DNA from: Euclidia mi | Taxonomy: Eukaryota; Arthropoda; Insecta; Lepidoptera; Erebidae | Length of the DNA stretch: 64,000 nt | NCBI GenBank assembly: GCA_944739405.2 | Contig: OX123188.2 | Span: 68,095,251 to 68,159,250 of the forward strand | Reading direction: 5' to 3' | Part shown: piece by piece, positions 10,597-23,808 of the stretch | How the letters are laid out: every line of letters begins with the position of its first letter | Numbering within the stretch: position 1 is the stretch's first letter | Program-made: the position numbers and the translations under genes | Notes under the pieces: model-generated | Told to the model about the DNA's origin: nothing | Database searches by the model: none | The model's input: only the letters and a program-made list of their open reading frames with translations

Positions 10597-13500
10597 GTAG
10601 GTAACAGTTATGTCGTGGCTCTTAAATAAGCATTTAACTGTTGGGAAATTTCGTTTGATGCGGCGATGATTGTTCTCTCGAAGTAAAAGTTGATTTTGCA
10701 GAACGTTGATTCGCAAGTTTGAAGAAAACACCAAGTCCAGTATAAATCACTCCACGTTAATTGCAATTATTACTGGCACACTTTTATACAGCACTACTTT
10801 TACACAATAAAATAATTCTCGCTAGCTACTTCGTTACGTCCGTTACGTCCGAGAGTTGTTATAGACTGACTGTGGTGTCCTTTTACGCCTTTCACTTCGA
10901 CTCATCTCACTTCATAATAATCAAAAAGAGTGGGTAGTTAGTGAAGTGAGGTGTGCGCCCATAAATCAATTGAGTGTTTATAAAATAACTCTCGTAATTA
11001 ATATTAAACTAAACCAAAAATATGACACAAGTATTTGTTAAGAAACCAAACAATTTCATGGGTCACTTTACGTAGAGGAGGACTTTTATAAAACCAGGGT
11101 GCCGGAACACTGCTGCTGCCTTAATCTTCGGAAAACATAAGAGCGTATGAAAACTTTAGTGTCTAATAAAGGACAATGTATAATTTTGGCCCCAGCATCG
11201 TTGGCATGCAATTTATAAACATAAATATTAACTCATTTTATGCTATAATAATCAAATATCAGTATAAAACGGACACTTCAGATTCTCATAAACATTTTAA
11301 ATAGTATGACCGTTGATGTTATCGTATCCTATTAAACCCACCGGCCATTGTAAATAAAAACAAAATAATCTCTTAGCATTTTCAGCGCTTTAGCGAAATT
11401 GCGGTCTTTTGACCGTTTTTATGCTAATAAAATGTATGTAGCGTTAAAGCGCTTGACTGCGCTTGACTTGCTCTTTCGACATTCATGTTCATGTCAATCA
11501 TTCGTCGATCTCACTCATTTTGTTGCTTGTTGCTGCGTCTAAGTGTTTTCGATTTTCTGAGTTTCTTTTGGTTTTTGTATAAATAACGACTTCGCTAGAA
11601 CAACGGACTGATTTCCTCTTGAAATACTGACCTCTGGCAGTGATTTTCGGACCTACGAATGACAACTTGGCATACACGGATTTGATAAGCTAATATGGAT
11701 TCGGATTTTGATTGTTTATTTTGTGGCAACTGTGGCTCAGCCTCTGGTTGTAAAATGTTACAAGATGAACAAATTCTCCACTGCATATAAGAATGGAATG
11801 CTCCACGTTTGGTAAGTAAGATCTCTGATTTTGTTGTTGAGAATAACTCTTCTTTAATATCTTTGTACTATGTTTTATCTGCACGGGTGGTGCAGTGATT
11901 TAAGCGGTCGCCTTGCCGCTATACTACCGCGCCGAGTGACAATAATGCTCCCACTTGTATGATGATCAATCTCCTAGAGATATCTGTCAAAAATATAACC
12001 TCAAAATTGAAAAGATTATGATTTTGTATTATTTACGATTCTTTGAAGTGTCCGTTAATTATATTGAATTTGAGCCGAATGTATACGTTATTTAGAACAT
12101 CAAAAAAAATATATTTTTCCGTAACTAACGGCCTTGGGGCGAACAATGTATGGGCGAGGAACAATGTCCTTTCGTCAATACAGGCGAACAATGTTTTAGC
12201 AAACAACGTTTAGCGACGATATAACGAGAAGCGGCCGCAACTACGCTTTAGTTAGTAAATTATGTCATACTTAATATCGAGTCCAATAAATCAACCAATG
12301 GCATACAAAGTTATTATGTTATAAACCGCAATAAAAGTAGTATGGAAGTAGTCAATTTAGGTTCAACGAGCTAAAACCATTTAAGTCTCAGCCTCTCAGC
12401 ATAGATATTTTATGGTGATTCTTGATTAACACTGTTCGATACCCGTAGATATACTGATATATTTTGTGTTCGAATAGAAGACTGCTGGTGTGTAGATGTT
12501 CTTACTGAAACTTGTTTAATCTTTATAAAATCTCACCAAATGCACTATCAAACAATTTCTATTACTCGTAGATAGATATTAAGAAAATGTTCATATTTTT
12601 GTTAGTAGCTATTATTCGAACTGCTCGACACTTTCAATATTCGACCTCACTTAAATGGACATACGGCAGCATGAAAAGGAACGGAAAATAAATAAAATCT
12701 TCGAGTGAAACTAGCGACTCAATTAGACGGGCGCAGAGACACTTGGACGGTACAACAGTCTGTAGTTTTGGACCAATTAACAATGATTTCGTTTGGAGCG
12801 TATTTGAGCGACGCCTGGCAGTGACCTCGTCAAAGCTATCATATTTCAAGCAATTGCAAGCAAATATTTCCTGACAGTCGGTGGAGGCGAGCGCTCACCG
12901 CACTCCACGCCCTAACGTCTCAATTAATTATATATGTACGTACTTCGAATCTAATAAGCTGGTCGTGCGATCAATCCACGCAAAACAGCCTGGACAATTC
13001 AGGTTTCGTTTGATCCAGCTTTTTAGGAAATTAAACTTCAACACAATATTAATGAATGTACACTCGAAATGTAGGTAAGTACCGAACTATAAAAAATGTA
13101 CGCAAATAATATTTATGAGGTACGTGAGTATCGAATGATTTGTAACGAATACTATCTACATAATATAAATATATCGATGATTGTTATTCCGGCTACACAC
13201 TTGTGTGGTCCGTGTATCAGTTTTCGGATTTTTCCGACGGAATTCGTAGGTATATTAGCCGAGGGACAGGCACGTTCACAATTTGTGGCTGCGGATTGGC
13301 AAGAACGGAGCGTGCAATATCAAAGTTGCGGCGGTATATTGTTTCGAATATTGGATTCGATCGCCGAATGACGGACCACCAGTGTTCACAAATCGCACGG
13401 GGCCGACCGACGCGCTGACCCATCTCTCCACGCTTTGCACTATGATTTGTAATTCATTTATGACTAGTAGAGACCGCAATTCTTGCTACAATCGTCCGTT

Positions 13501-16082
13501 CTCGGCCAGGACGCGCAATAAAATTCATGAGACTGTTGTTACATTCATGAGAGGAATTGGAAAAAAAAATTGTGTTAATACGTTTGCGATACACTAGAGA
13601 TGTTGATTTTATGACCGCGTGTCACGAACTTGGATTCCGCGGAACACTTTATCCGTCGCGTATTTTTATATTTTATCTCTCACCGAAACTTTCTCCAGCG
13701 TGATACCGGTATTAAGATAACAAGATGTGGAAACCTTCAGACGACGTCTAAATGAAGCAGATCTAACGCTGCCCCAAAAATACTGTAAAACTTTTCTTAT
13801 TCTTGTTTTATTAATAATTCAAGAGGCTCAACAAAAACGTGACACAGTCTAATTTTATTAGGACTAGAAACAAGCATCATCTACCTCTGCATTTATTTTT
13901 ATAACCGCATTATCCAATTTGTTTTAATTTCTTATGTTGTTTGGACGAGTTAATAGTTAAAAAAGCTCCTAATTAGTCACATTCTAAAGCAAAGAAAAAC
14001 AGTCTTAAACATAAAAGACATAGAATAAGCAGGTATTATTATAGTCTTTTGATATAATGGAAAAATATGCGATGAAATTCTGTAAGGCTCCGTTGGAGCA
14101 ATAAGATTAAATGAGCTAGCTGAAGGTAAAGTCCAAGGGTCTGGACACAGGATTGAAAAGAGGTTACAGTTCATTTATAGAACTTAGGACCTAAATCCTA
14201 CAAGTAAATGGCTTCAATATATCCAAAAGTATTTTATTCCCACATCCGCTGATATTACGAGCTCATAAATGAATCGGAGAGAATAAGATGTGTACTTTAA
14301 GGATTTTCAATTATCTGACATTTAAGAAGGAAAACATTATTTATGATGAGGATCTTTAAAATAGCTGGTACAAAATGCTCGACGTACGCGACGTACGCAA
14401 GTCAATTTATTGCTTTGTATCGTATTTTAATAATGTAAGATTTATATTTTTGCAGATTTATTACGGCAGGTATGTATAACGAGTTTCTGAACCAATTTCG
14501 AACTAGATTTAGGTTGTAAGCAAAAAACGAGCGGTTTTTGCAAGCCTTCATGTTATCGGAATGATTTGCATAACAGAAAAGGAGATTAGCATAAAAATCG
14601 CTATGAGATTGGAAGAATAACTGTAGGTTTTTCATTAGTACCAGGCGTGTTGTGAGCGATACAAGTGGTGTGGGCGGTGCGGGTACTTTTGCTCGGATAA
14701 TTGTGTCATTATGTAAGTTAGTTCTGCGGAGGCGCAGTAATGGGCCACTGAAACTAAACTTGTCTATTAGTGACGGATCATATAATAAAGCGCTTACCCT
14801 CGCGCTCTTGTCTAAAGAGCGAGTTTCGTTCATAGTTCATTACAAAGCAGTCTTTTGGAGGCAGTTTGTATATTATACGTATAAAAGTAAATGATGGGTT
14901 ATTTATTGACCATAACGGTGGAAACTTTGGCCGTTAGTGGCACCAAAAATTTGATATTAAGGAAATTTCCTTATAGGTAACGGCTTTAACCACTATATAT
15001 CATGCGACTTCGATATTCATGTGCAATAATTTACTTATGTGTTTAGTATTTGTGTCTGTCACCGATATTGATGAACTAACTGAAGGATTATTTAACCTAC
15101 AACGCTTCAGAAGAGGGTTTTACCTATAAGTTACTTATAAACTAGTAGCAGCTTAAGATGTATGTCACATTTTGCAAAAAGCAACTATTTCTTAATTACA
15201 TATATTTTAAAACTAAAAATAATAATCGAGTTTCATTCTCTTCTCATTGTTAATTATATTTTACGTGCCGTTTTTATATACCACGTGAAAGAAAATTTGG
15301 TGCATTTAATTCGTTGTATAAAATATGAAATGTATTTTCATCAGCTTAAAAAGAGCGCTTCATGCTGATGAATAATCAAGTGAATATATTTAAAATAATA
15401 GCAGGCTGTGAAGGAATTCTTACAATTAAACAAAAAATCTCGATTTGTACAGCTCTAAACAAAAAAACGGGCAGATTGTCCGTGCCGGAGCAACTTCACG
15501 ATGTCCTTTATCTAACGACGCCCTTGGCGCGCATTCGGCCTACATTTCATTTGCATTTCGCATTTAAACAGCCAATATATCAGTGAACTCAACAATAATC
15601 ACACAGTTGACTCCAAAACGGCCATTCACAAATAGGTATCATTAATACCGGACACTTAGCAATGTTCCTTTTTGCAACAATATTTTCCATCATAAAAGGT
15701 TTCCAGCGAGCGCCAGTTTATTTGGTGAAAACAAAACTGCCGTCGTGTGCATGTGGCTAACTGGGATTAACAGTTGAAACATTGCGGCGAGTAATAGCGC
15801 TCTTATTTAATGTGCATTCTGTGTGCCTCGATACCCTCGCGACCGGCCGCCCCTCCGCCTCGCAGCGCAACCTCCTTCAAAAACTTATTGTTTATTATGG
15901 ATTAATCACCCTTCAGCTTTCCGAACACTTGTGTCTGCTGTCCCTTTTCAATAAATTTTATCCGGCTTACATGTTTGTTTGATGGTTGGCCTTACTGCTA
16001 ATGGTAGGTATATCTTTACATGGCGAGTATGTTAGGCATTATTTATAGTTTTGTAGTGGATAGATTTAATTTATTTTTCATA
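10597..16082. other. No gene recognised; scattered short repeats
   Basis: AT-rich DNA with many short open frames on both strands, for example several overlapping ones at 13096-13600 and one of 143 codons at 14402-14833 on the minus strand. None shows a recognisable domain. A tRNA-SINE-like head is possible at 11881. Confidence 0.45.
11881..11990 (+). repeat. Possible SINE head
   Basis: GTGGTGCAGTGATT followed by AAGCGGTCGCCTTGCCGC resembles the 5' end of a tRNA-derived SINE (A-box-like), but no B box follows at the expected distance. Weak. Confidence 0.25.
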
Positions 16083-16302
16083 ATCATCATCAGCCTGCCG
16101 TAGTCCACTGCTGGATATAAGCCTCTCCAATGGCACGCCACTGAGCCCGATTTTCAGCTCTTCGTGTCCAGACGCTGCCAGCCACTTTGCGTAGATCGTC
16201 ACTCCACCTAGCCGGAGGGCGTCCTACACTACGTTTGCCAAGACGCGGTCTCTCACTTATTTTTAGCTTTAATATAATTGGTAGCTTTAATTCATGATCC
16301 AC
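16083..16302 (-). pseudogene. RTE LINE, C-terminal fragment with (ATG)n tail
   Basis: Read on the minus strand, the last ~50 codons encode the RTE C-terminal block GRPPARWSDDLRKVAG and the ending IGEAYIQQWTTAG, followed by a stop and a short ATGATG tail (CATCATC at about 16084-16092 on the plus strand). It matches the fragment at 31584-31913, which carries the same blocks. Only the 3' end of the element is present, as is usual for 5'-truncated LINE insertions. Confidence 0.8.
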
Positions 16303-16419
16303 AAATCGTCGTGTTTAATACTGGACCGGTATAAACTTTAACTATATTTTTCTATAAAATGTCGACTCACGTGAAATTTATCAACTAAATATACTGTTTC
16401 AGTATTGTTTGCAGAAAGG

Positions 16420-16754
16420 GAACACTACTAACGGCCCGTCAACGAAAAGCAGTGGTGGGCGACCGCGGCAGCGATTTTGATGTCAATGGCGCGTTCTACC
16501 ATGTTCTACTCTGACGCGTCATCGGCCGCGGCAGTAACCGAGATGAGAAAATGTTATTATTGGCAGGGTCCGTTTATGGTGCCAAAATGGTCGAGGACAC
16601 CGCGTTGTTTTTAATACGTTATCCGAATCTTTCGGAAAGAAACATACTCTCTCCACCGCGCTCCGAAATAAGTTTATTGAGTTTAATGCCTGGCGGATAG
16701 CGACGCCGACGCCCCGACGCGCACCTAGCGATTTTCTACCGTGTGACACAAAAA
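16420..16754 (+). other. CpG-rich block ending in a splice donor: weak exon candidate
   Basis: A second island rich in CpG (CGACCGCGGCAGCG, GACGCGTCATCGGCCGCGGC, CGACGCCGACGCCCCGACG). It is followed by AAA and GTAAGT, with the GT at 16755. No protein identity was recognised on either strand. Confidence 0.22.
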
Positions 16755-16755
16755 G

Positions 16756-19000
16756 TAAGTAGGTATATTTAGTAGGTATTTGTAGTCTGTCTATCTAATC
16801 TATGTTCCTTCCTCATTAGCTTCGACTATATATATTATGTTATAGACGGAGGGATCCCATCACTCAAAGGTCTGACATAGGTCACCGTAGTGGGGACCCA
16901 TTACCCGTCAAAATTTAATAGAACTTCATTTGAAACTTTGGTACTTCGTTCATAGATATTTTGATTTATTCGTATAAATATAGTGACGCATAAACATAGT
17001 GACGTTATAACTTTATCGATACTTTTATTTTACAAACTAGCTTCGGCCCACGTGTTCGCCGTTGTGGGTGACAGTTATTGCAAAAAAAAAGGTAGCCTTT
17101 GCACTATTGTGATGTAGAAACTATACTCCAATGTTTCTTTGAAAAATAAGTATACTTGAATACAATTATATATCTCAAGAAAAGTGTCACAAACTTTCGG
17201 CTATCGCACACAGGCTATCGCTGCCTTCACGTACAACCTTTACTGTAACTTTAAAAATATGTAATACACATTTTGATGGTGAGACTAGTCCTCCTCTGTC
17301 TTTTACTTTTATAAAAATAATTACATAAACCTGCAGTACTGCAGGTTTGTGTAATAATTTTTATTAATATTCTATTCTCTTATTTCTATTATTCTCTTCG
17401 GTGAAACCAAAGGTTTTGTCTTCATAATTATGGATGAAGTTGTTATGACAAACAACTACCGATAGTATATAACAAATACAAAGCTTATCATGTTACTTAC
17501 ATTCATTACACAAACAAAATATTAAAGCTATAAAATTCATTCCGGCACTATTGAAAACCACCTAGTATTTCTTGCTATTTGATGTTAGTTGGTTTCAAGG
17601 CTAAGCGGTGTTAAACTCTTACAATTACATAAAAGATGTGAAGGAACATGCATCGATGAAATAGCAACTGTGAGATCAGAACTGACAAGAAGCAGAAATA
17701 CGAATACTCAGTATCACTATGAGATGCAGGAACGACAAGAAATTAGAAAGGCAAGTAGATCGTATTTTGATAAGGATGATAAAAGAGTAGTATAATTATA
17801 TAATTTAATTTGTGATATTGTTGTCTTTTATTTAATTCAATTAAACGCGAAAAACAAGCACATAATCATAAACTAATCGTCCCATGAGTTTCTTTTAAGA
17901 TAACTTCGTTCTTAATACTACTAAATGTGAAAAACTTGGAGTTTACCAGAAAGATGATGAACATCGGTCGTGTAATGTGTAATGTTCCGTGAGCAAAAAC
18001 ATTAAGGTATATTATATGGGTAACATTAGTACACGAGGGGGCACTGTATCTCAGGATTTAAGCAACTATGCTATTCTTGACTTTTGTAAGAATCCACGGG
18101 CGCCATAACACGAACAAGCGGGGCCTAATTCCGAGAGGCCTCGCAAATTACAAGCGCCAGGCCTCCCACATAAATCCAACCTTTTCAAGTTAATAAAAAT
18201 GATTTAAGTACGCATTAAAAGGATCTTTATCTCGCTGAGAACGCGGAATTTATAATAGTAATAACTTGGCCGATTGTCCCGTAATTACGTGTTGTTCATA
18301 AAAATATTGTGCGCGATAAGTACGACGCCGCGGTGCGCGCCGCTCGCAGCCAACGTTCACAAAAGAGTTGATAATCGTTCGAGGAGATACCGAACGTACA
18401 TTCCTCGCAGCTCCCGAAGGCTTTTAATTTCGCTGATTAATAACTGGGAGATAAAAGTTGTGTTAGGCGCAAACAATAGTGGGTAGAGTGTAACCGTAAC
18501 CAGTGGAAACATTTAGAGAATTGCGAGTGGCTGCCTGCCGCCTATCCCCCGGATATCGCCGCGCCGATTCATCCTCAAATACTGCCATCCGTTCATTGTA
18601 TGTACTTTGACTTACTTTAGTTGGTTTGATTGAAAATTATTGTAGCTAACCGATCTGCGGATGTCTCTTGGAACTTTCTATTATTGTAGGGAAGATACGA
18701 TTTATAAAGATCACTTCAAAATCCATTTAGCTAAGAATAAACCGACGCGACGGTTTGAAATCTTTCAATTTCTTATTTCGCCGAAGAGTTATAAATTAAA
18801 TCGAATGGACGACAAAATTCTTTAGTATTGCATCAATCTAACTATTAAAAAGGAAAAGGTTTTAAAGATGCCAGTGTTCAAGATGTCACGGAACCTCAAC
18901 AGCACATTAAAATAGTGAGAAATCATGTGCCACACAATATTCTGTCAACAATCACAGCGAAATCTCACACTTTACGCTAATTGTCATACATGGTAAACCA
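16756..19000. other. No gene recognised
   Basis: AT-rich DNA. A 68-codon frame at 17589-17795 (plus strand) has a hydrophilic, rather coding-like sequence, but I cannot name it or link it to an exon structure. A hairpin lies at 17312-17366. Confidence 0.45.
17312..17366. repeat. Palindrome with 22-bp perfect core
   Basis: A 22-bp perfect palindrome (AAACCTGCAGT joined to its complement, 17326-17347) is extended on both sides by imperfectly complementary flanks (ATAAAAATAATTACAT against GTGTAATAATTTTTAT), giving a stem of about 27 bp. It could form a cruciform or be a small fold-back element. No target duplication is evident. Confidence 0.6.
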
Positions 19001-20330
19001 TTTATTTATTTATTTATTTAAGAAACATGGATGACTTACAACTAAAATATACATGTAATAACAGAATGGTAAATATAAAGCCAATAACAAGTCATCACGC
19101 ATAGGAATTGTATAAAGAAGGTACCTAGTGAACATGCGTAGATCAGCTTTAGATGCTAGGTTAATGGTACAACTAACATTCTACTATGGTAGCACGCATA
19201 ATTATATAAGAAAAATTAAAATAAACAGTAACATATATATCAGAACTATTGAGAATACAATCACACATCTATATTATTAGGTATCTGTAAAGAAAGTAAG
19301 GCTTAAGCACCTCCGTATCTGAGACACACTACTACAAAATGGGTCAAAGTTATGCTGTTTATGTAACCTATTATAGTTTCTACTTGCACGGACAATAAAT
19401 GAATTTTGTCTGTAATTTGACGTGGCAAAAGGTATACGTATAGGTGGATTATAACGCGTAATCGAGGGAACATTAAGAGACAATTTGTCTAATAAACTAG
19501 GGCTATCAATATCACCATGTAATATTTTAGTCAAAAGTACACAATCGGCAATCTGACGTCGAAAAGTTAAAGGCAACAGATGAAACCTTCTACAGAGGCT
19601 ATAGTAATCACCTGGCTGATACGGTATCCCCTGATGAAAGGCTAGAAATCGAATAAATTTTCTTTAAATATTTTCTATGCGATCAACGTATTTTTGGTAG
19701 CATGGGTTCCAGATCTCAGACGCGTATTCTAGATTGCTCCTAACAAAGGTACAATATAATATTTTTAATGTTTTACATTTAGTGAAACATTTCGACAGCC
19801 ACATAATAAACCCTAGAGATCTAGATGCTTTAGATACAATTGCATCGATGTGCGATTCAAAAATAAGTTTGGAGTCGTGATACACGCCTAAGTCACGAAC
19901 AACGCTACATCTCGGTAGTACTTGACCACACAACGTATATGTGGAGGGTATTGTGGTCCGTTTACGAGAGTATGTCATCATTGAGCACTTATCGGGATTA
20001 AGATCTAGCATATTATTTTTACAGTATTCCTCTAATCGCTGAAGATCTGTTAGGAGGGCAATAGTGTCCTCTAAAGATGATATTGATGCATAGATCTTCA
20101 TGTCGTCAGCAAAACAAAGTAGATTTGATGACATGAAGCACAAATCGATGTCATTGACATAAATAGTAAACAAAAGTGGGCCCAATAAAGAACCCTGTGG
20201 GCAACCGCTGTGGACAGGGATCCAACTAGAAATATAATTATTTAGAGCTACAGCTTGCGACCTATTCTCCAGATACGAAGCAAATCATCTCAGCAAGTTA
20301 CCGTGTACACCGATGTTGTACAGTTTTCGC
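19001..20330 (-). pseudogene. LINE reverse transcriptase 3' half, two nonsense mutations
   Basis: Minus-strand RT from about 20330 to 19277, followed by a short 3' region and an AAAT-repeat tail (19001-19020). Blocks in order: FASYLENRSQAV, SGCPQGSLLGPLLF, the FADDMK box (both Asp present), DLNPDKCSMM, DLGVYHDSKL and a C-terminal domain. One frame covers it all but is broken by a TGA where the family has Trp (before FASYLENRS, near 20284) and a TAA just after VDRIENI at 19664-19666. It resembles LINE-C at 51717-58962. No endonuclease is visible. A 5'-truncated dead copy. Confidence 0.82.
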
Positions 20331-21080
20331 AGTAGGATTATTTACTTATGAAATCCCTAATATTATGATTTAAAAGCCATAAATAATCTGTCGCATAGAC
20401 AATAATAATTATTAGTGCCACGTGTCAGGCCCCGATTGAAATGAGGCTCATAATGCGCGTCGCATAAATCCACGGAGGTAATTGACCAAATCACTGTCAA
20501 TCTCTAATGACAAAACTGTTTGTTCGTCCGACAGACGCATTAATATCAACTTCAAACTAACTTTAATATAAAATAAAGCTTCTTTGTGTTAAAAAATGCA
20601 ATACAACGTTCATATTTTCTGAAAACGCATCAACGTACTTATTAAAATCGAATGAGATTTTCACAAACTAAAGTATGAGAGTGAATGTTTATTTTTCATA
20701 TTTGCATAATCCTTACATTATGACGATGAAAGCCACATAACGATGACTCATGCTGTGATTTCGACTTTCGATTATGATTAACGACATAATTAGCCGTTAA
20801 AGTGGAATTTTAATAAATTTACTCCTTAACGTTCGCGTGGTGCTTAGAGAAAATGCATTGCTTCAGCGTTTTATGACCGTTCGCAATTTCAAATACTTTT
20901 ATTTAAGAAATTATTGCATTCTTATATTTAATGTCTATAACAACATTTCTAATCTTTTAATGATGACATAGATCATTTGAATTGTTATTTGTTACTCAAA
21001 AGTCAAATAAACAGAATTGTGATCTTGATTTGTGTAACTAGTAAAATTACCACACAACGTAGTCTTACTAAAATTTGAAC

Positions 21081-21132
<52 letters not shown>

Positions 21133-22743
21133 TCATTTTAAAAATTTAATTAATTTATTTTAACTTTGATCCAGATTCATAGTCACAATAATCATATCGA
21201 ACCGCGCTTCTAATCAATGTATTATTCTAAGAAAACTCTAGGTTCTCAAAGACATATAAACAGTCCGAAGGTTTTCTGCGAAATTCAATATAGATTTTAT
21301 TGTTTAATGTTATACTTCAAATCAACAACATGTTGTTCGTGCAGAAAATAATAAGGGTTTGACTAAATATACATTGACAGCAAATTTTACCGCATTTCAG
21401 TTTGAAAACTAAGAGGCGTATTTATATAAAGGATTTTTCAAGTGAGCGATATGGGTGTCCTTTCTATACAAACATTTTGCAAAGTGATCCGTACTTATTG
21501 GAAACAACGTGGGGCGAGCGTGGGTGAGGGATGTGAGCTTTTGAACCTACCCGTACTAACATATGGATCTCCACCAGAGATGTACGTAGGTAAGATGTGC
21601 GTCGAAAACATCACATAAAATGTGTTTTCACACACTGTTTAATAACGCAGCATCGCTCAGCTCAAGTTACATTATTGGTTAATTTTTTCCTCCGAAACTT
21701 TTCAGCTCCATAGCACATCTTTGGTAGACATGCAGCCTTACACCAATTCGAAACTACTACCATCAGTCTCTGTCCACCCACCACTTAATACTATCACTAA
21801 TAACTCCCTTATTTAGCAACTTCTGCTATCTTCGCTCTGCTTTCATCCTCATTTGCCAACTTTTTCATTGTAAATGTAAAAATAATAGCATAATAATTCA
21901 CCGCGTTAAAATGATATATGACTTCGCAAGTCGCAGTTAAATAAGATTTCAGATTGTCGCAAAAGTAGGTGTGTAAGTATTTGTGAATTCAATAAAAAGG
22001 AAAGACGATGTTGGCAGAGTTCCTATAAGTTATAATTGGATAACGAGTAAAATATGTTCAGTTCCATATGGATAATGTATATTTAATATATACAATTTAC
22101 TTACCTAAATAGTTTGCCAGTTCAGACAGTACGCATTGATAACAAATAAAAATTTTAGTTATTGCTTAACAAAAACCCGATTTTCAGGCCCTTATTGAAA
22201 TAGAACAGATTGGTGAGATGTTATAATATCACATTATTATGAAGCAAAATACTATCCCAGTAACGTATCTCAAAATTATTGTGAGCACAAGTGCTGAAAT
22301 CCAAATTTCTCGGAGGCGGTGCCGAAAGACATCAGTCATCTCGTGACCATGGCTGCTGAATTTGCTTTTTATTTACTCCAACGTAATAGCACGAGTGTAA
22401 CTTCGGAGAAAATATAAAGATATTTTCGCTTTTTATAAAGTTGTGTAACGTTGTGACACCACTGTGACGTTGCACGTGGGTCAACGCTATTTAGTTAAAT
22501 TAAAAATCAATATATATCGGTAACAATATCTATCAATGCCACCAAGTCGAGCAAAATCCCATCCTTTTCTCGAAGCAATTTAGGCCATTTTCGACCCCCT
22601 TTAACTTCGTTGTGGATAAAACTAGAAGCCTGATTTTTTACTAACCATGCAAGTATTGTAAAAGAATGGTGTATTTCAAATTACATTCAATTTTAACTAG
22701 TAGTTTAAGAATTATAATGAGTCAAAATTCTTAATTTTGTCAC
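20331..22743. other. No gene recognised
   Basis: AT-rich non-coding DNA with one TA microsatellite. The BEL-A element to the right stops abruptly at 22744 and no matching LTR was found here. Confidence 0.5.
21084..21131. repeat. (TA)n microsatellite
   Basis: About 24 TA/AT dinucleotide units with one interruption (ATACATAT). Confidence 0.9.
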
Positions 22744-23808
22744 TCACTGACCGATCATCAAAAGTCTGCTGCTGTTGAGGTCAGCCTCGCTGAACTCACC
22801 CAGTGGAGGGAGGCGAGCAGAACCACCGAACAAGATGTGGTTCGGGGTGATGGCCTCGCTGTCTGCTGCGTTGACGGAGACGTGTGTGAGGGGTCGACTG
22901 TTTACTGTGTACTCGACCTCACACAGTAGTGTAGCTAGGACTTCTTCGTGCGGGTGGCACTCGTGAAGGACCGTATAGAGGGCGGTCTTCACGCACCTGA
23001 CAAGGCGCTCCCATGCGCCCCCCATGAATGGCGCTGAGGGGGTGATGAAGCACCATACGATGCCACGGCGACTCGATTCTTCTGCGACGGCGTCTCGCAT
23101 CTCTCGGTCGGCACCGTGCATGTTGGTGCCGTTGTCCGAGTAGATCTCTGCGGGGCAACCTCGGCGCGCTGCGAACCTGCGCAGCGCCAAGATTTCGGAG
23201 TCGGTGCTCAGGCTGGCGGCGACCTCCAGATGCACTGCCCTGGAAGTGAGACATGTAAACAGTGCCACGTAACGTTTGTGACGCTGTCTACCGACGGTTA
23301 CGGAGAGCGGCCCGAAATAATCAAGGCCCGTGTAGGTGAAGGGCCTCTGATGGTGAGCAAGGCGCGTCTTCGGATGGTCCCCTGTGGCTGGCTCAGGTGG
23401 CTGCGTTTTTCTAATGCGGCATGGTAGACATCTATGTACTATTTTCTTTGTAGTCGGCCGCAGACGAAGAATCCAATAATGTTGGCGTATTCCATTGATT
23501 ACCAACTCTGTACCGCTGTGATGTAATTTTCTATGTGTCCAATCCATGTATAGCTGTGTAATACGATGATCGCCGTCTAAGATTGGCGGTCTCTTTGTCT
23601 GTTCGGAGATTTCTTCTGTAGCTATTATGCGACTGCGCAAAGTGATCATTCCGTTGTTCATCTCCACGGGTAACGAATACAGGCGGCTGTCTCTGGCGAC
23701 ACCTCCTCCGCGCCGCAGCTTCCGAAGGTCGGCGCCGACGGAGTCCTCTTGTACCGCCTTCACAAGAAGGTCCTCGGCGCCGCGGGTGTGTTCTGCGGAG
23801 AGAAGCAC
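22744..23808 (-). pseudogene. pol: BEL-A integrase, C-terminally truncated
   Basis: Integrase domain of BEL/Pao pol. The N-terminal zinc-binding motif is visible as HRKLHHSG...CLPCRIRK (His-His-Cys-Cys). The catalytic core carries the first Asp in TGLDYFGP, the second in IYSDNGTN and the Glu in GGAWERLVR, so the DDE triad is complete. The frame continues from the RT/RNase H frame after a shift near 23850. Some 80-100 residues normally found after the region ending in SSRLLMIGQ are missing: the sequence runs into unrelated AT-rich DNA at 22744. Confidence 0.85.

Noticed and set aside
13096..13600. Cluster of overlapping short frames on both strands
   Set aside because: Four frames are open at once over a locally GC-richer piece. 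None carries a recognisable motif, so I do not call a gene.
14402..14833. 143-codon minus-strand frame
   Set aside because: No domain or family signal, low-complexity AT-rich codons at its end and no exon signals. It could be chance.
17589..17795. Small hydrophilic 68-codon frame
   Set aside because: It has a coding-like composition, but no identity, no clear splice or promoter context and no conserved motif. Too weak to call.
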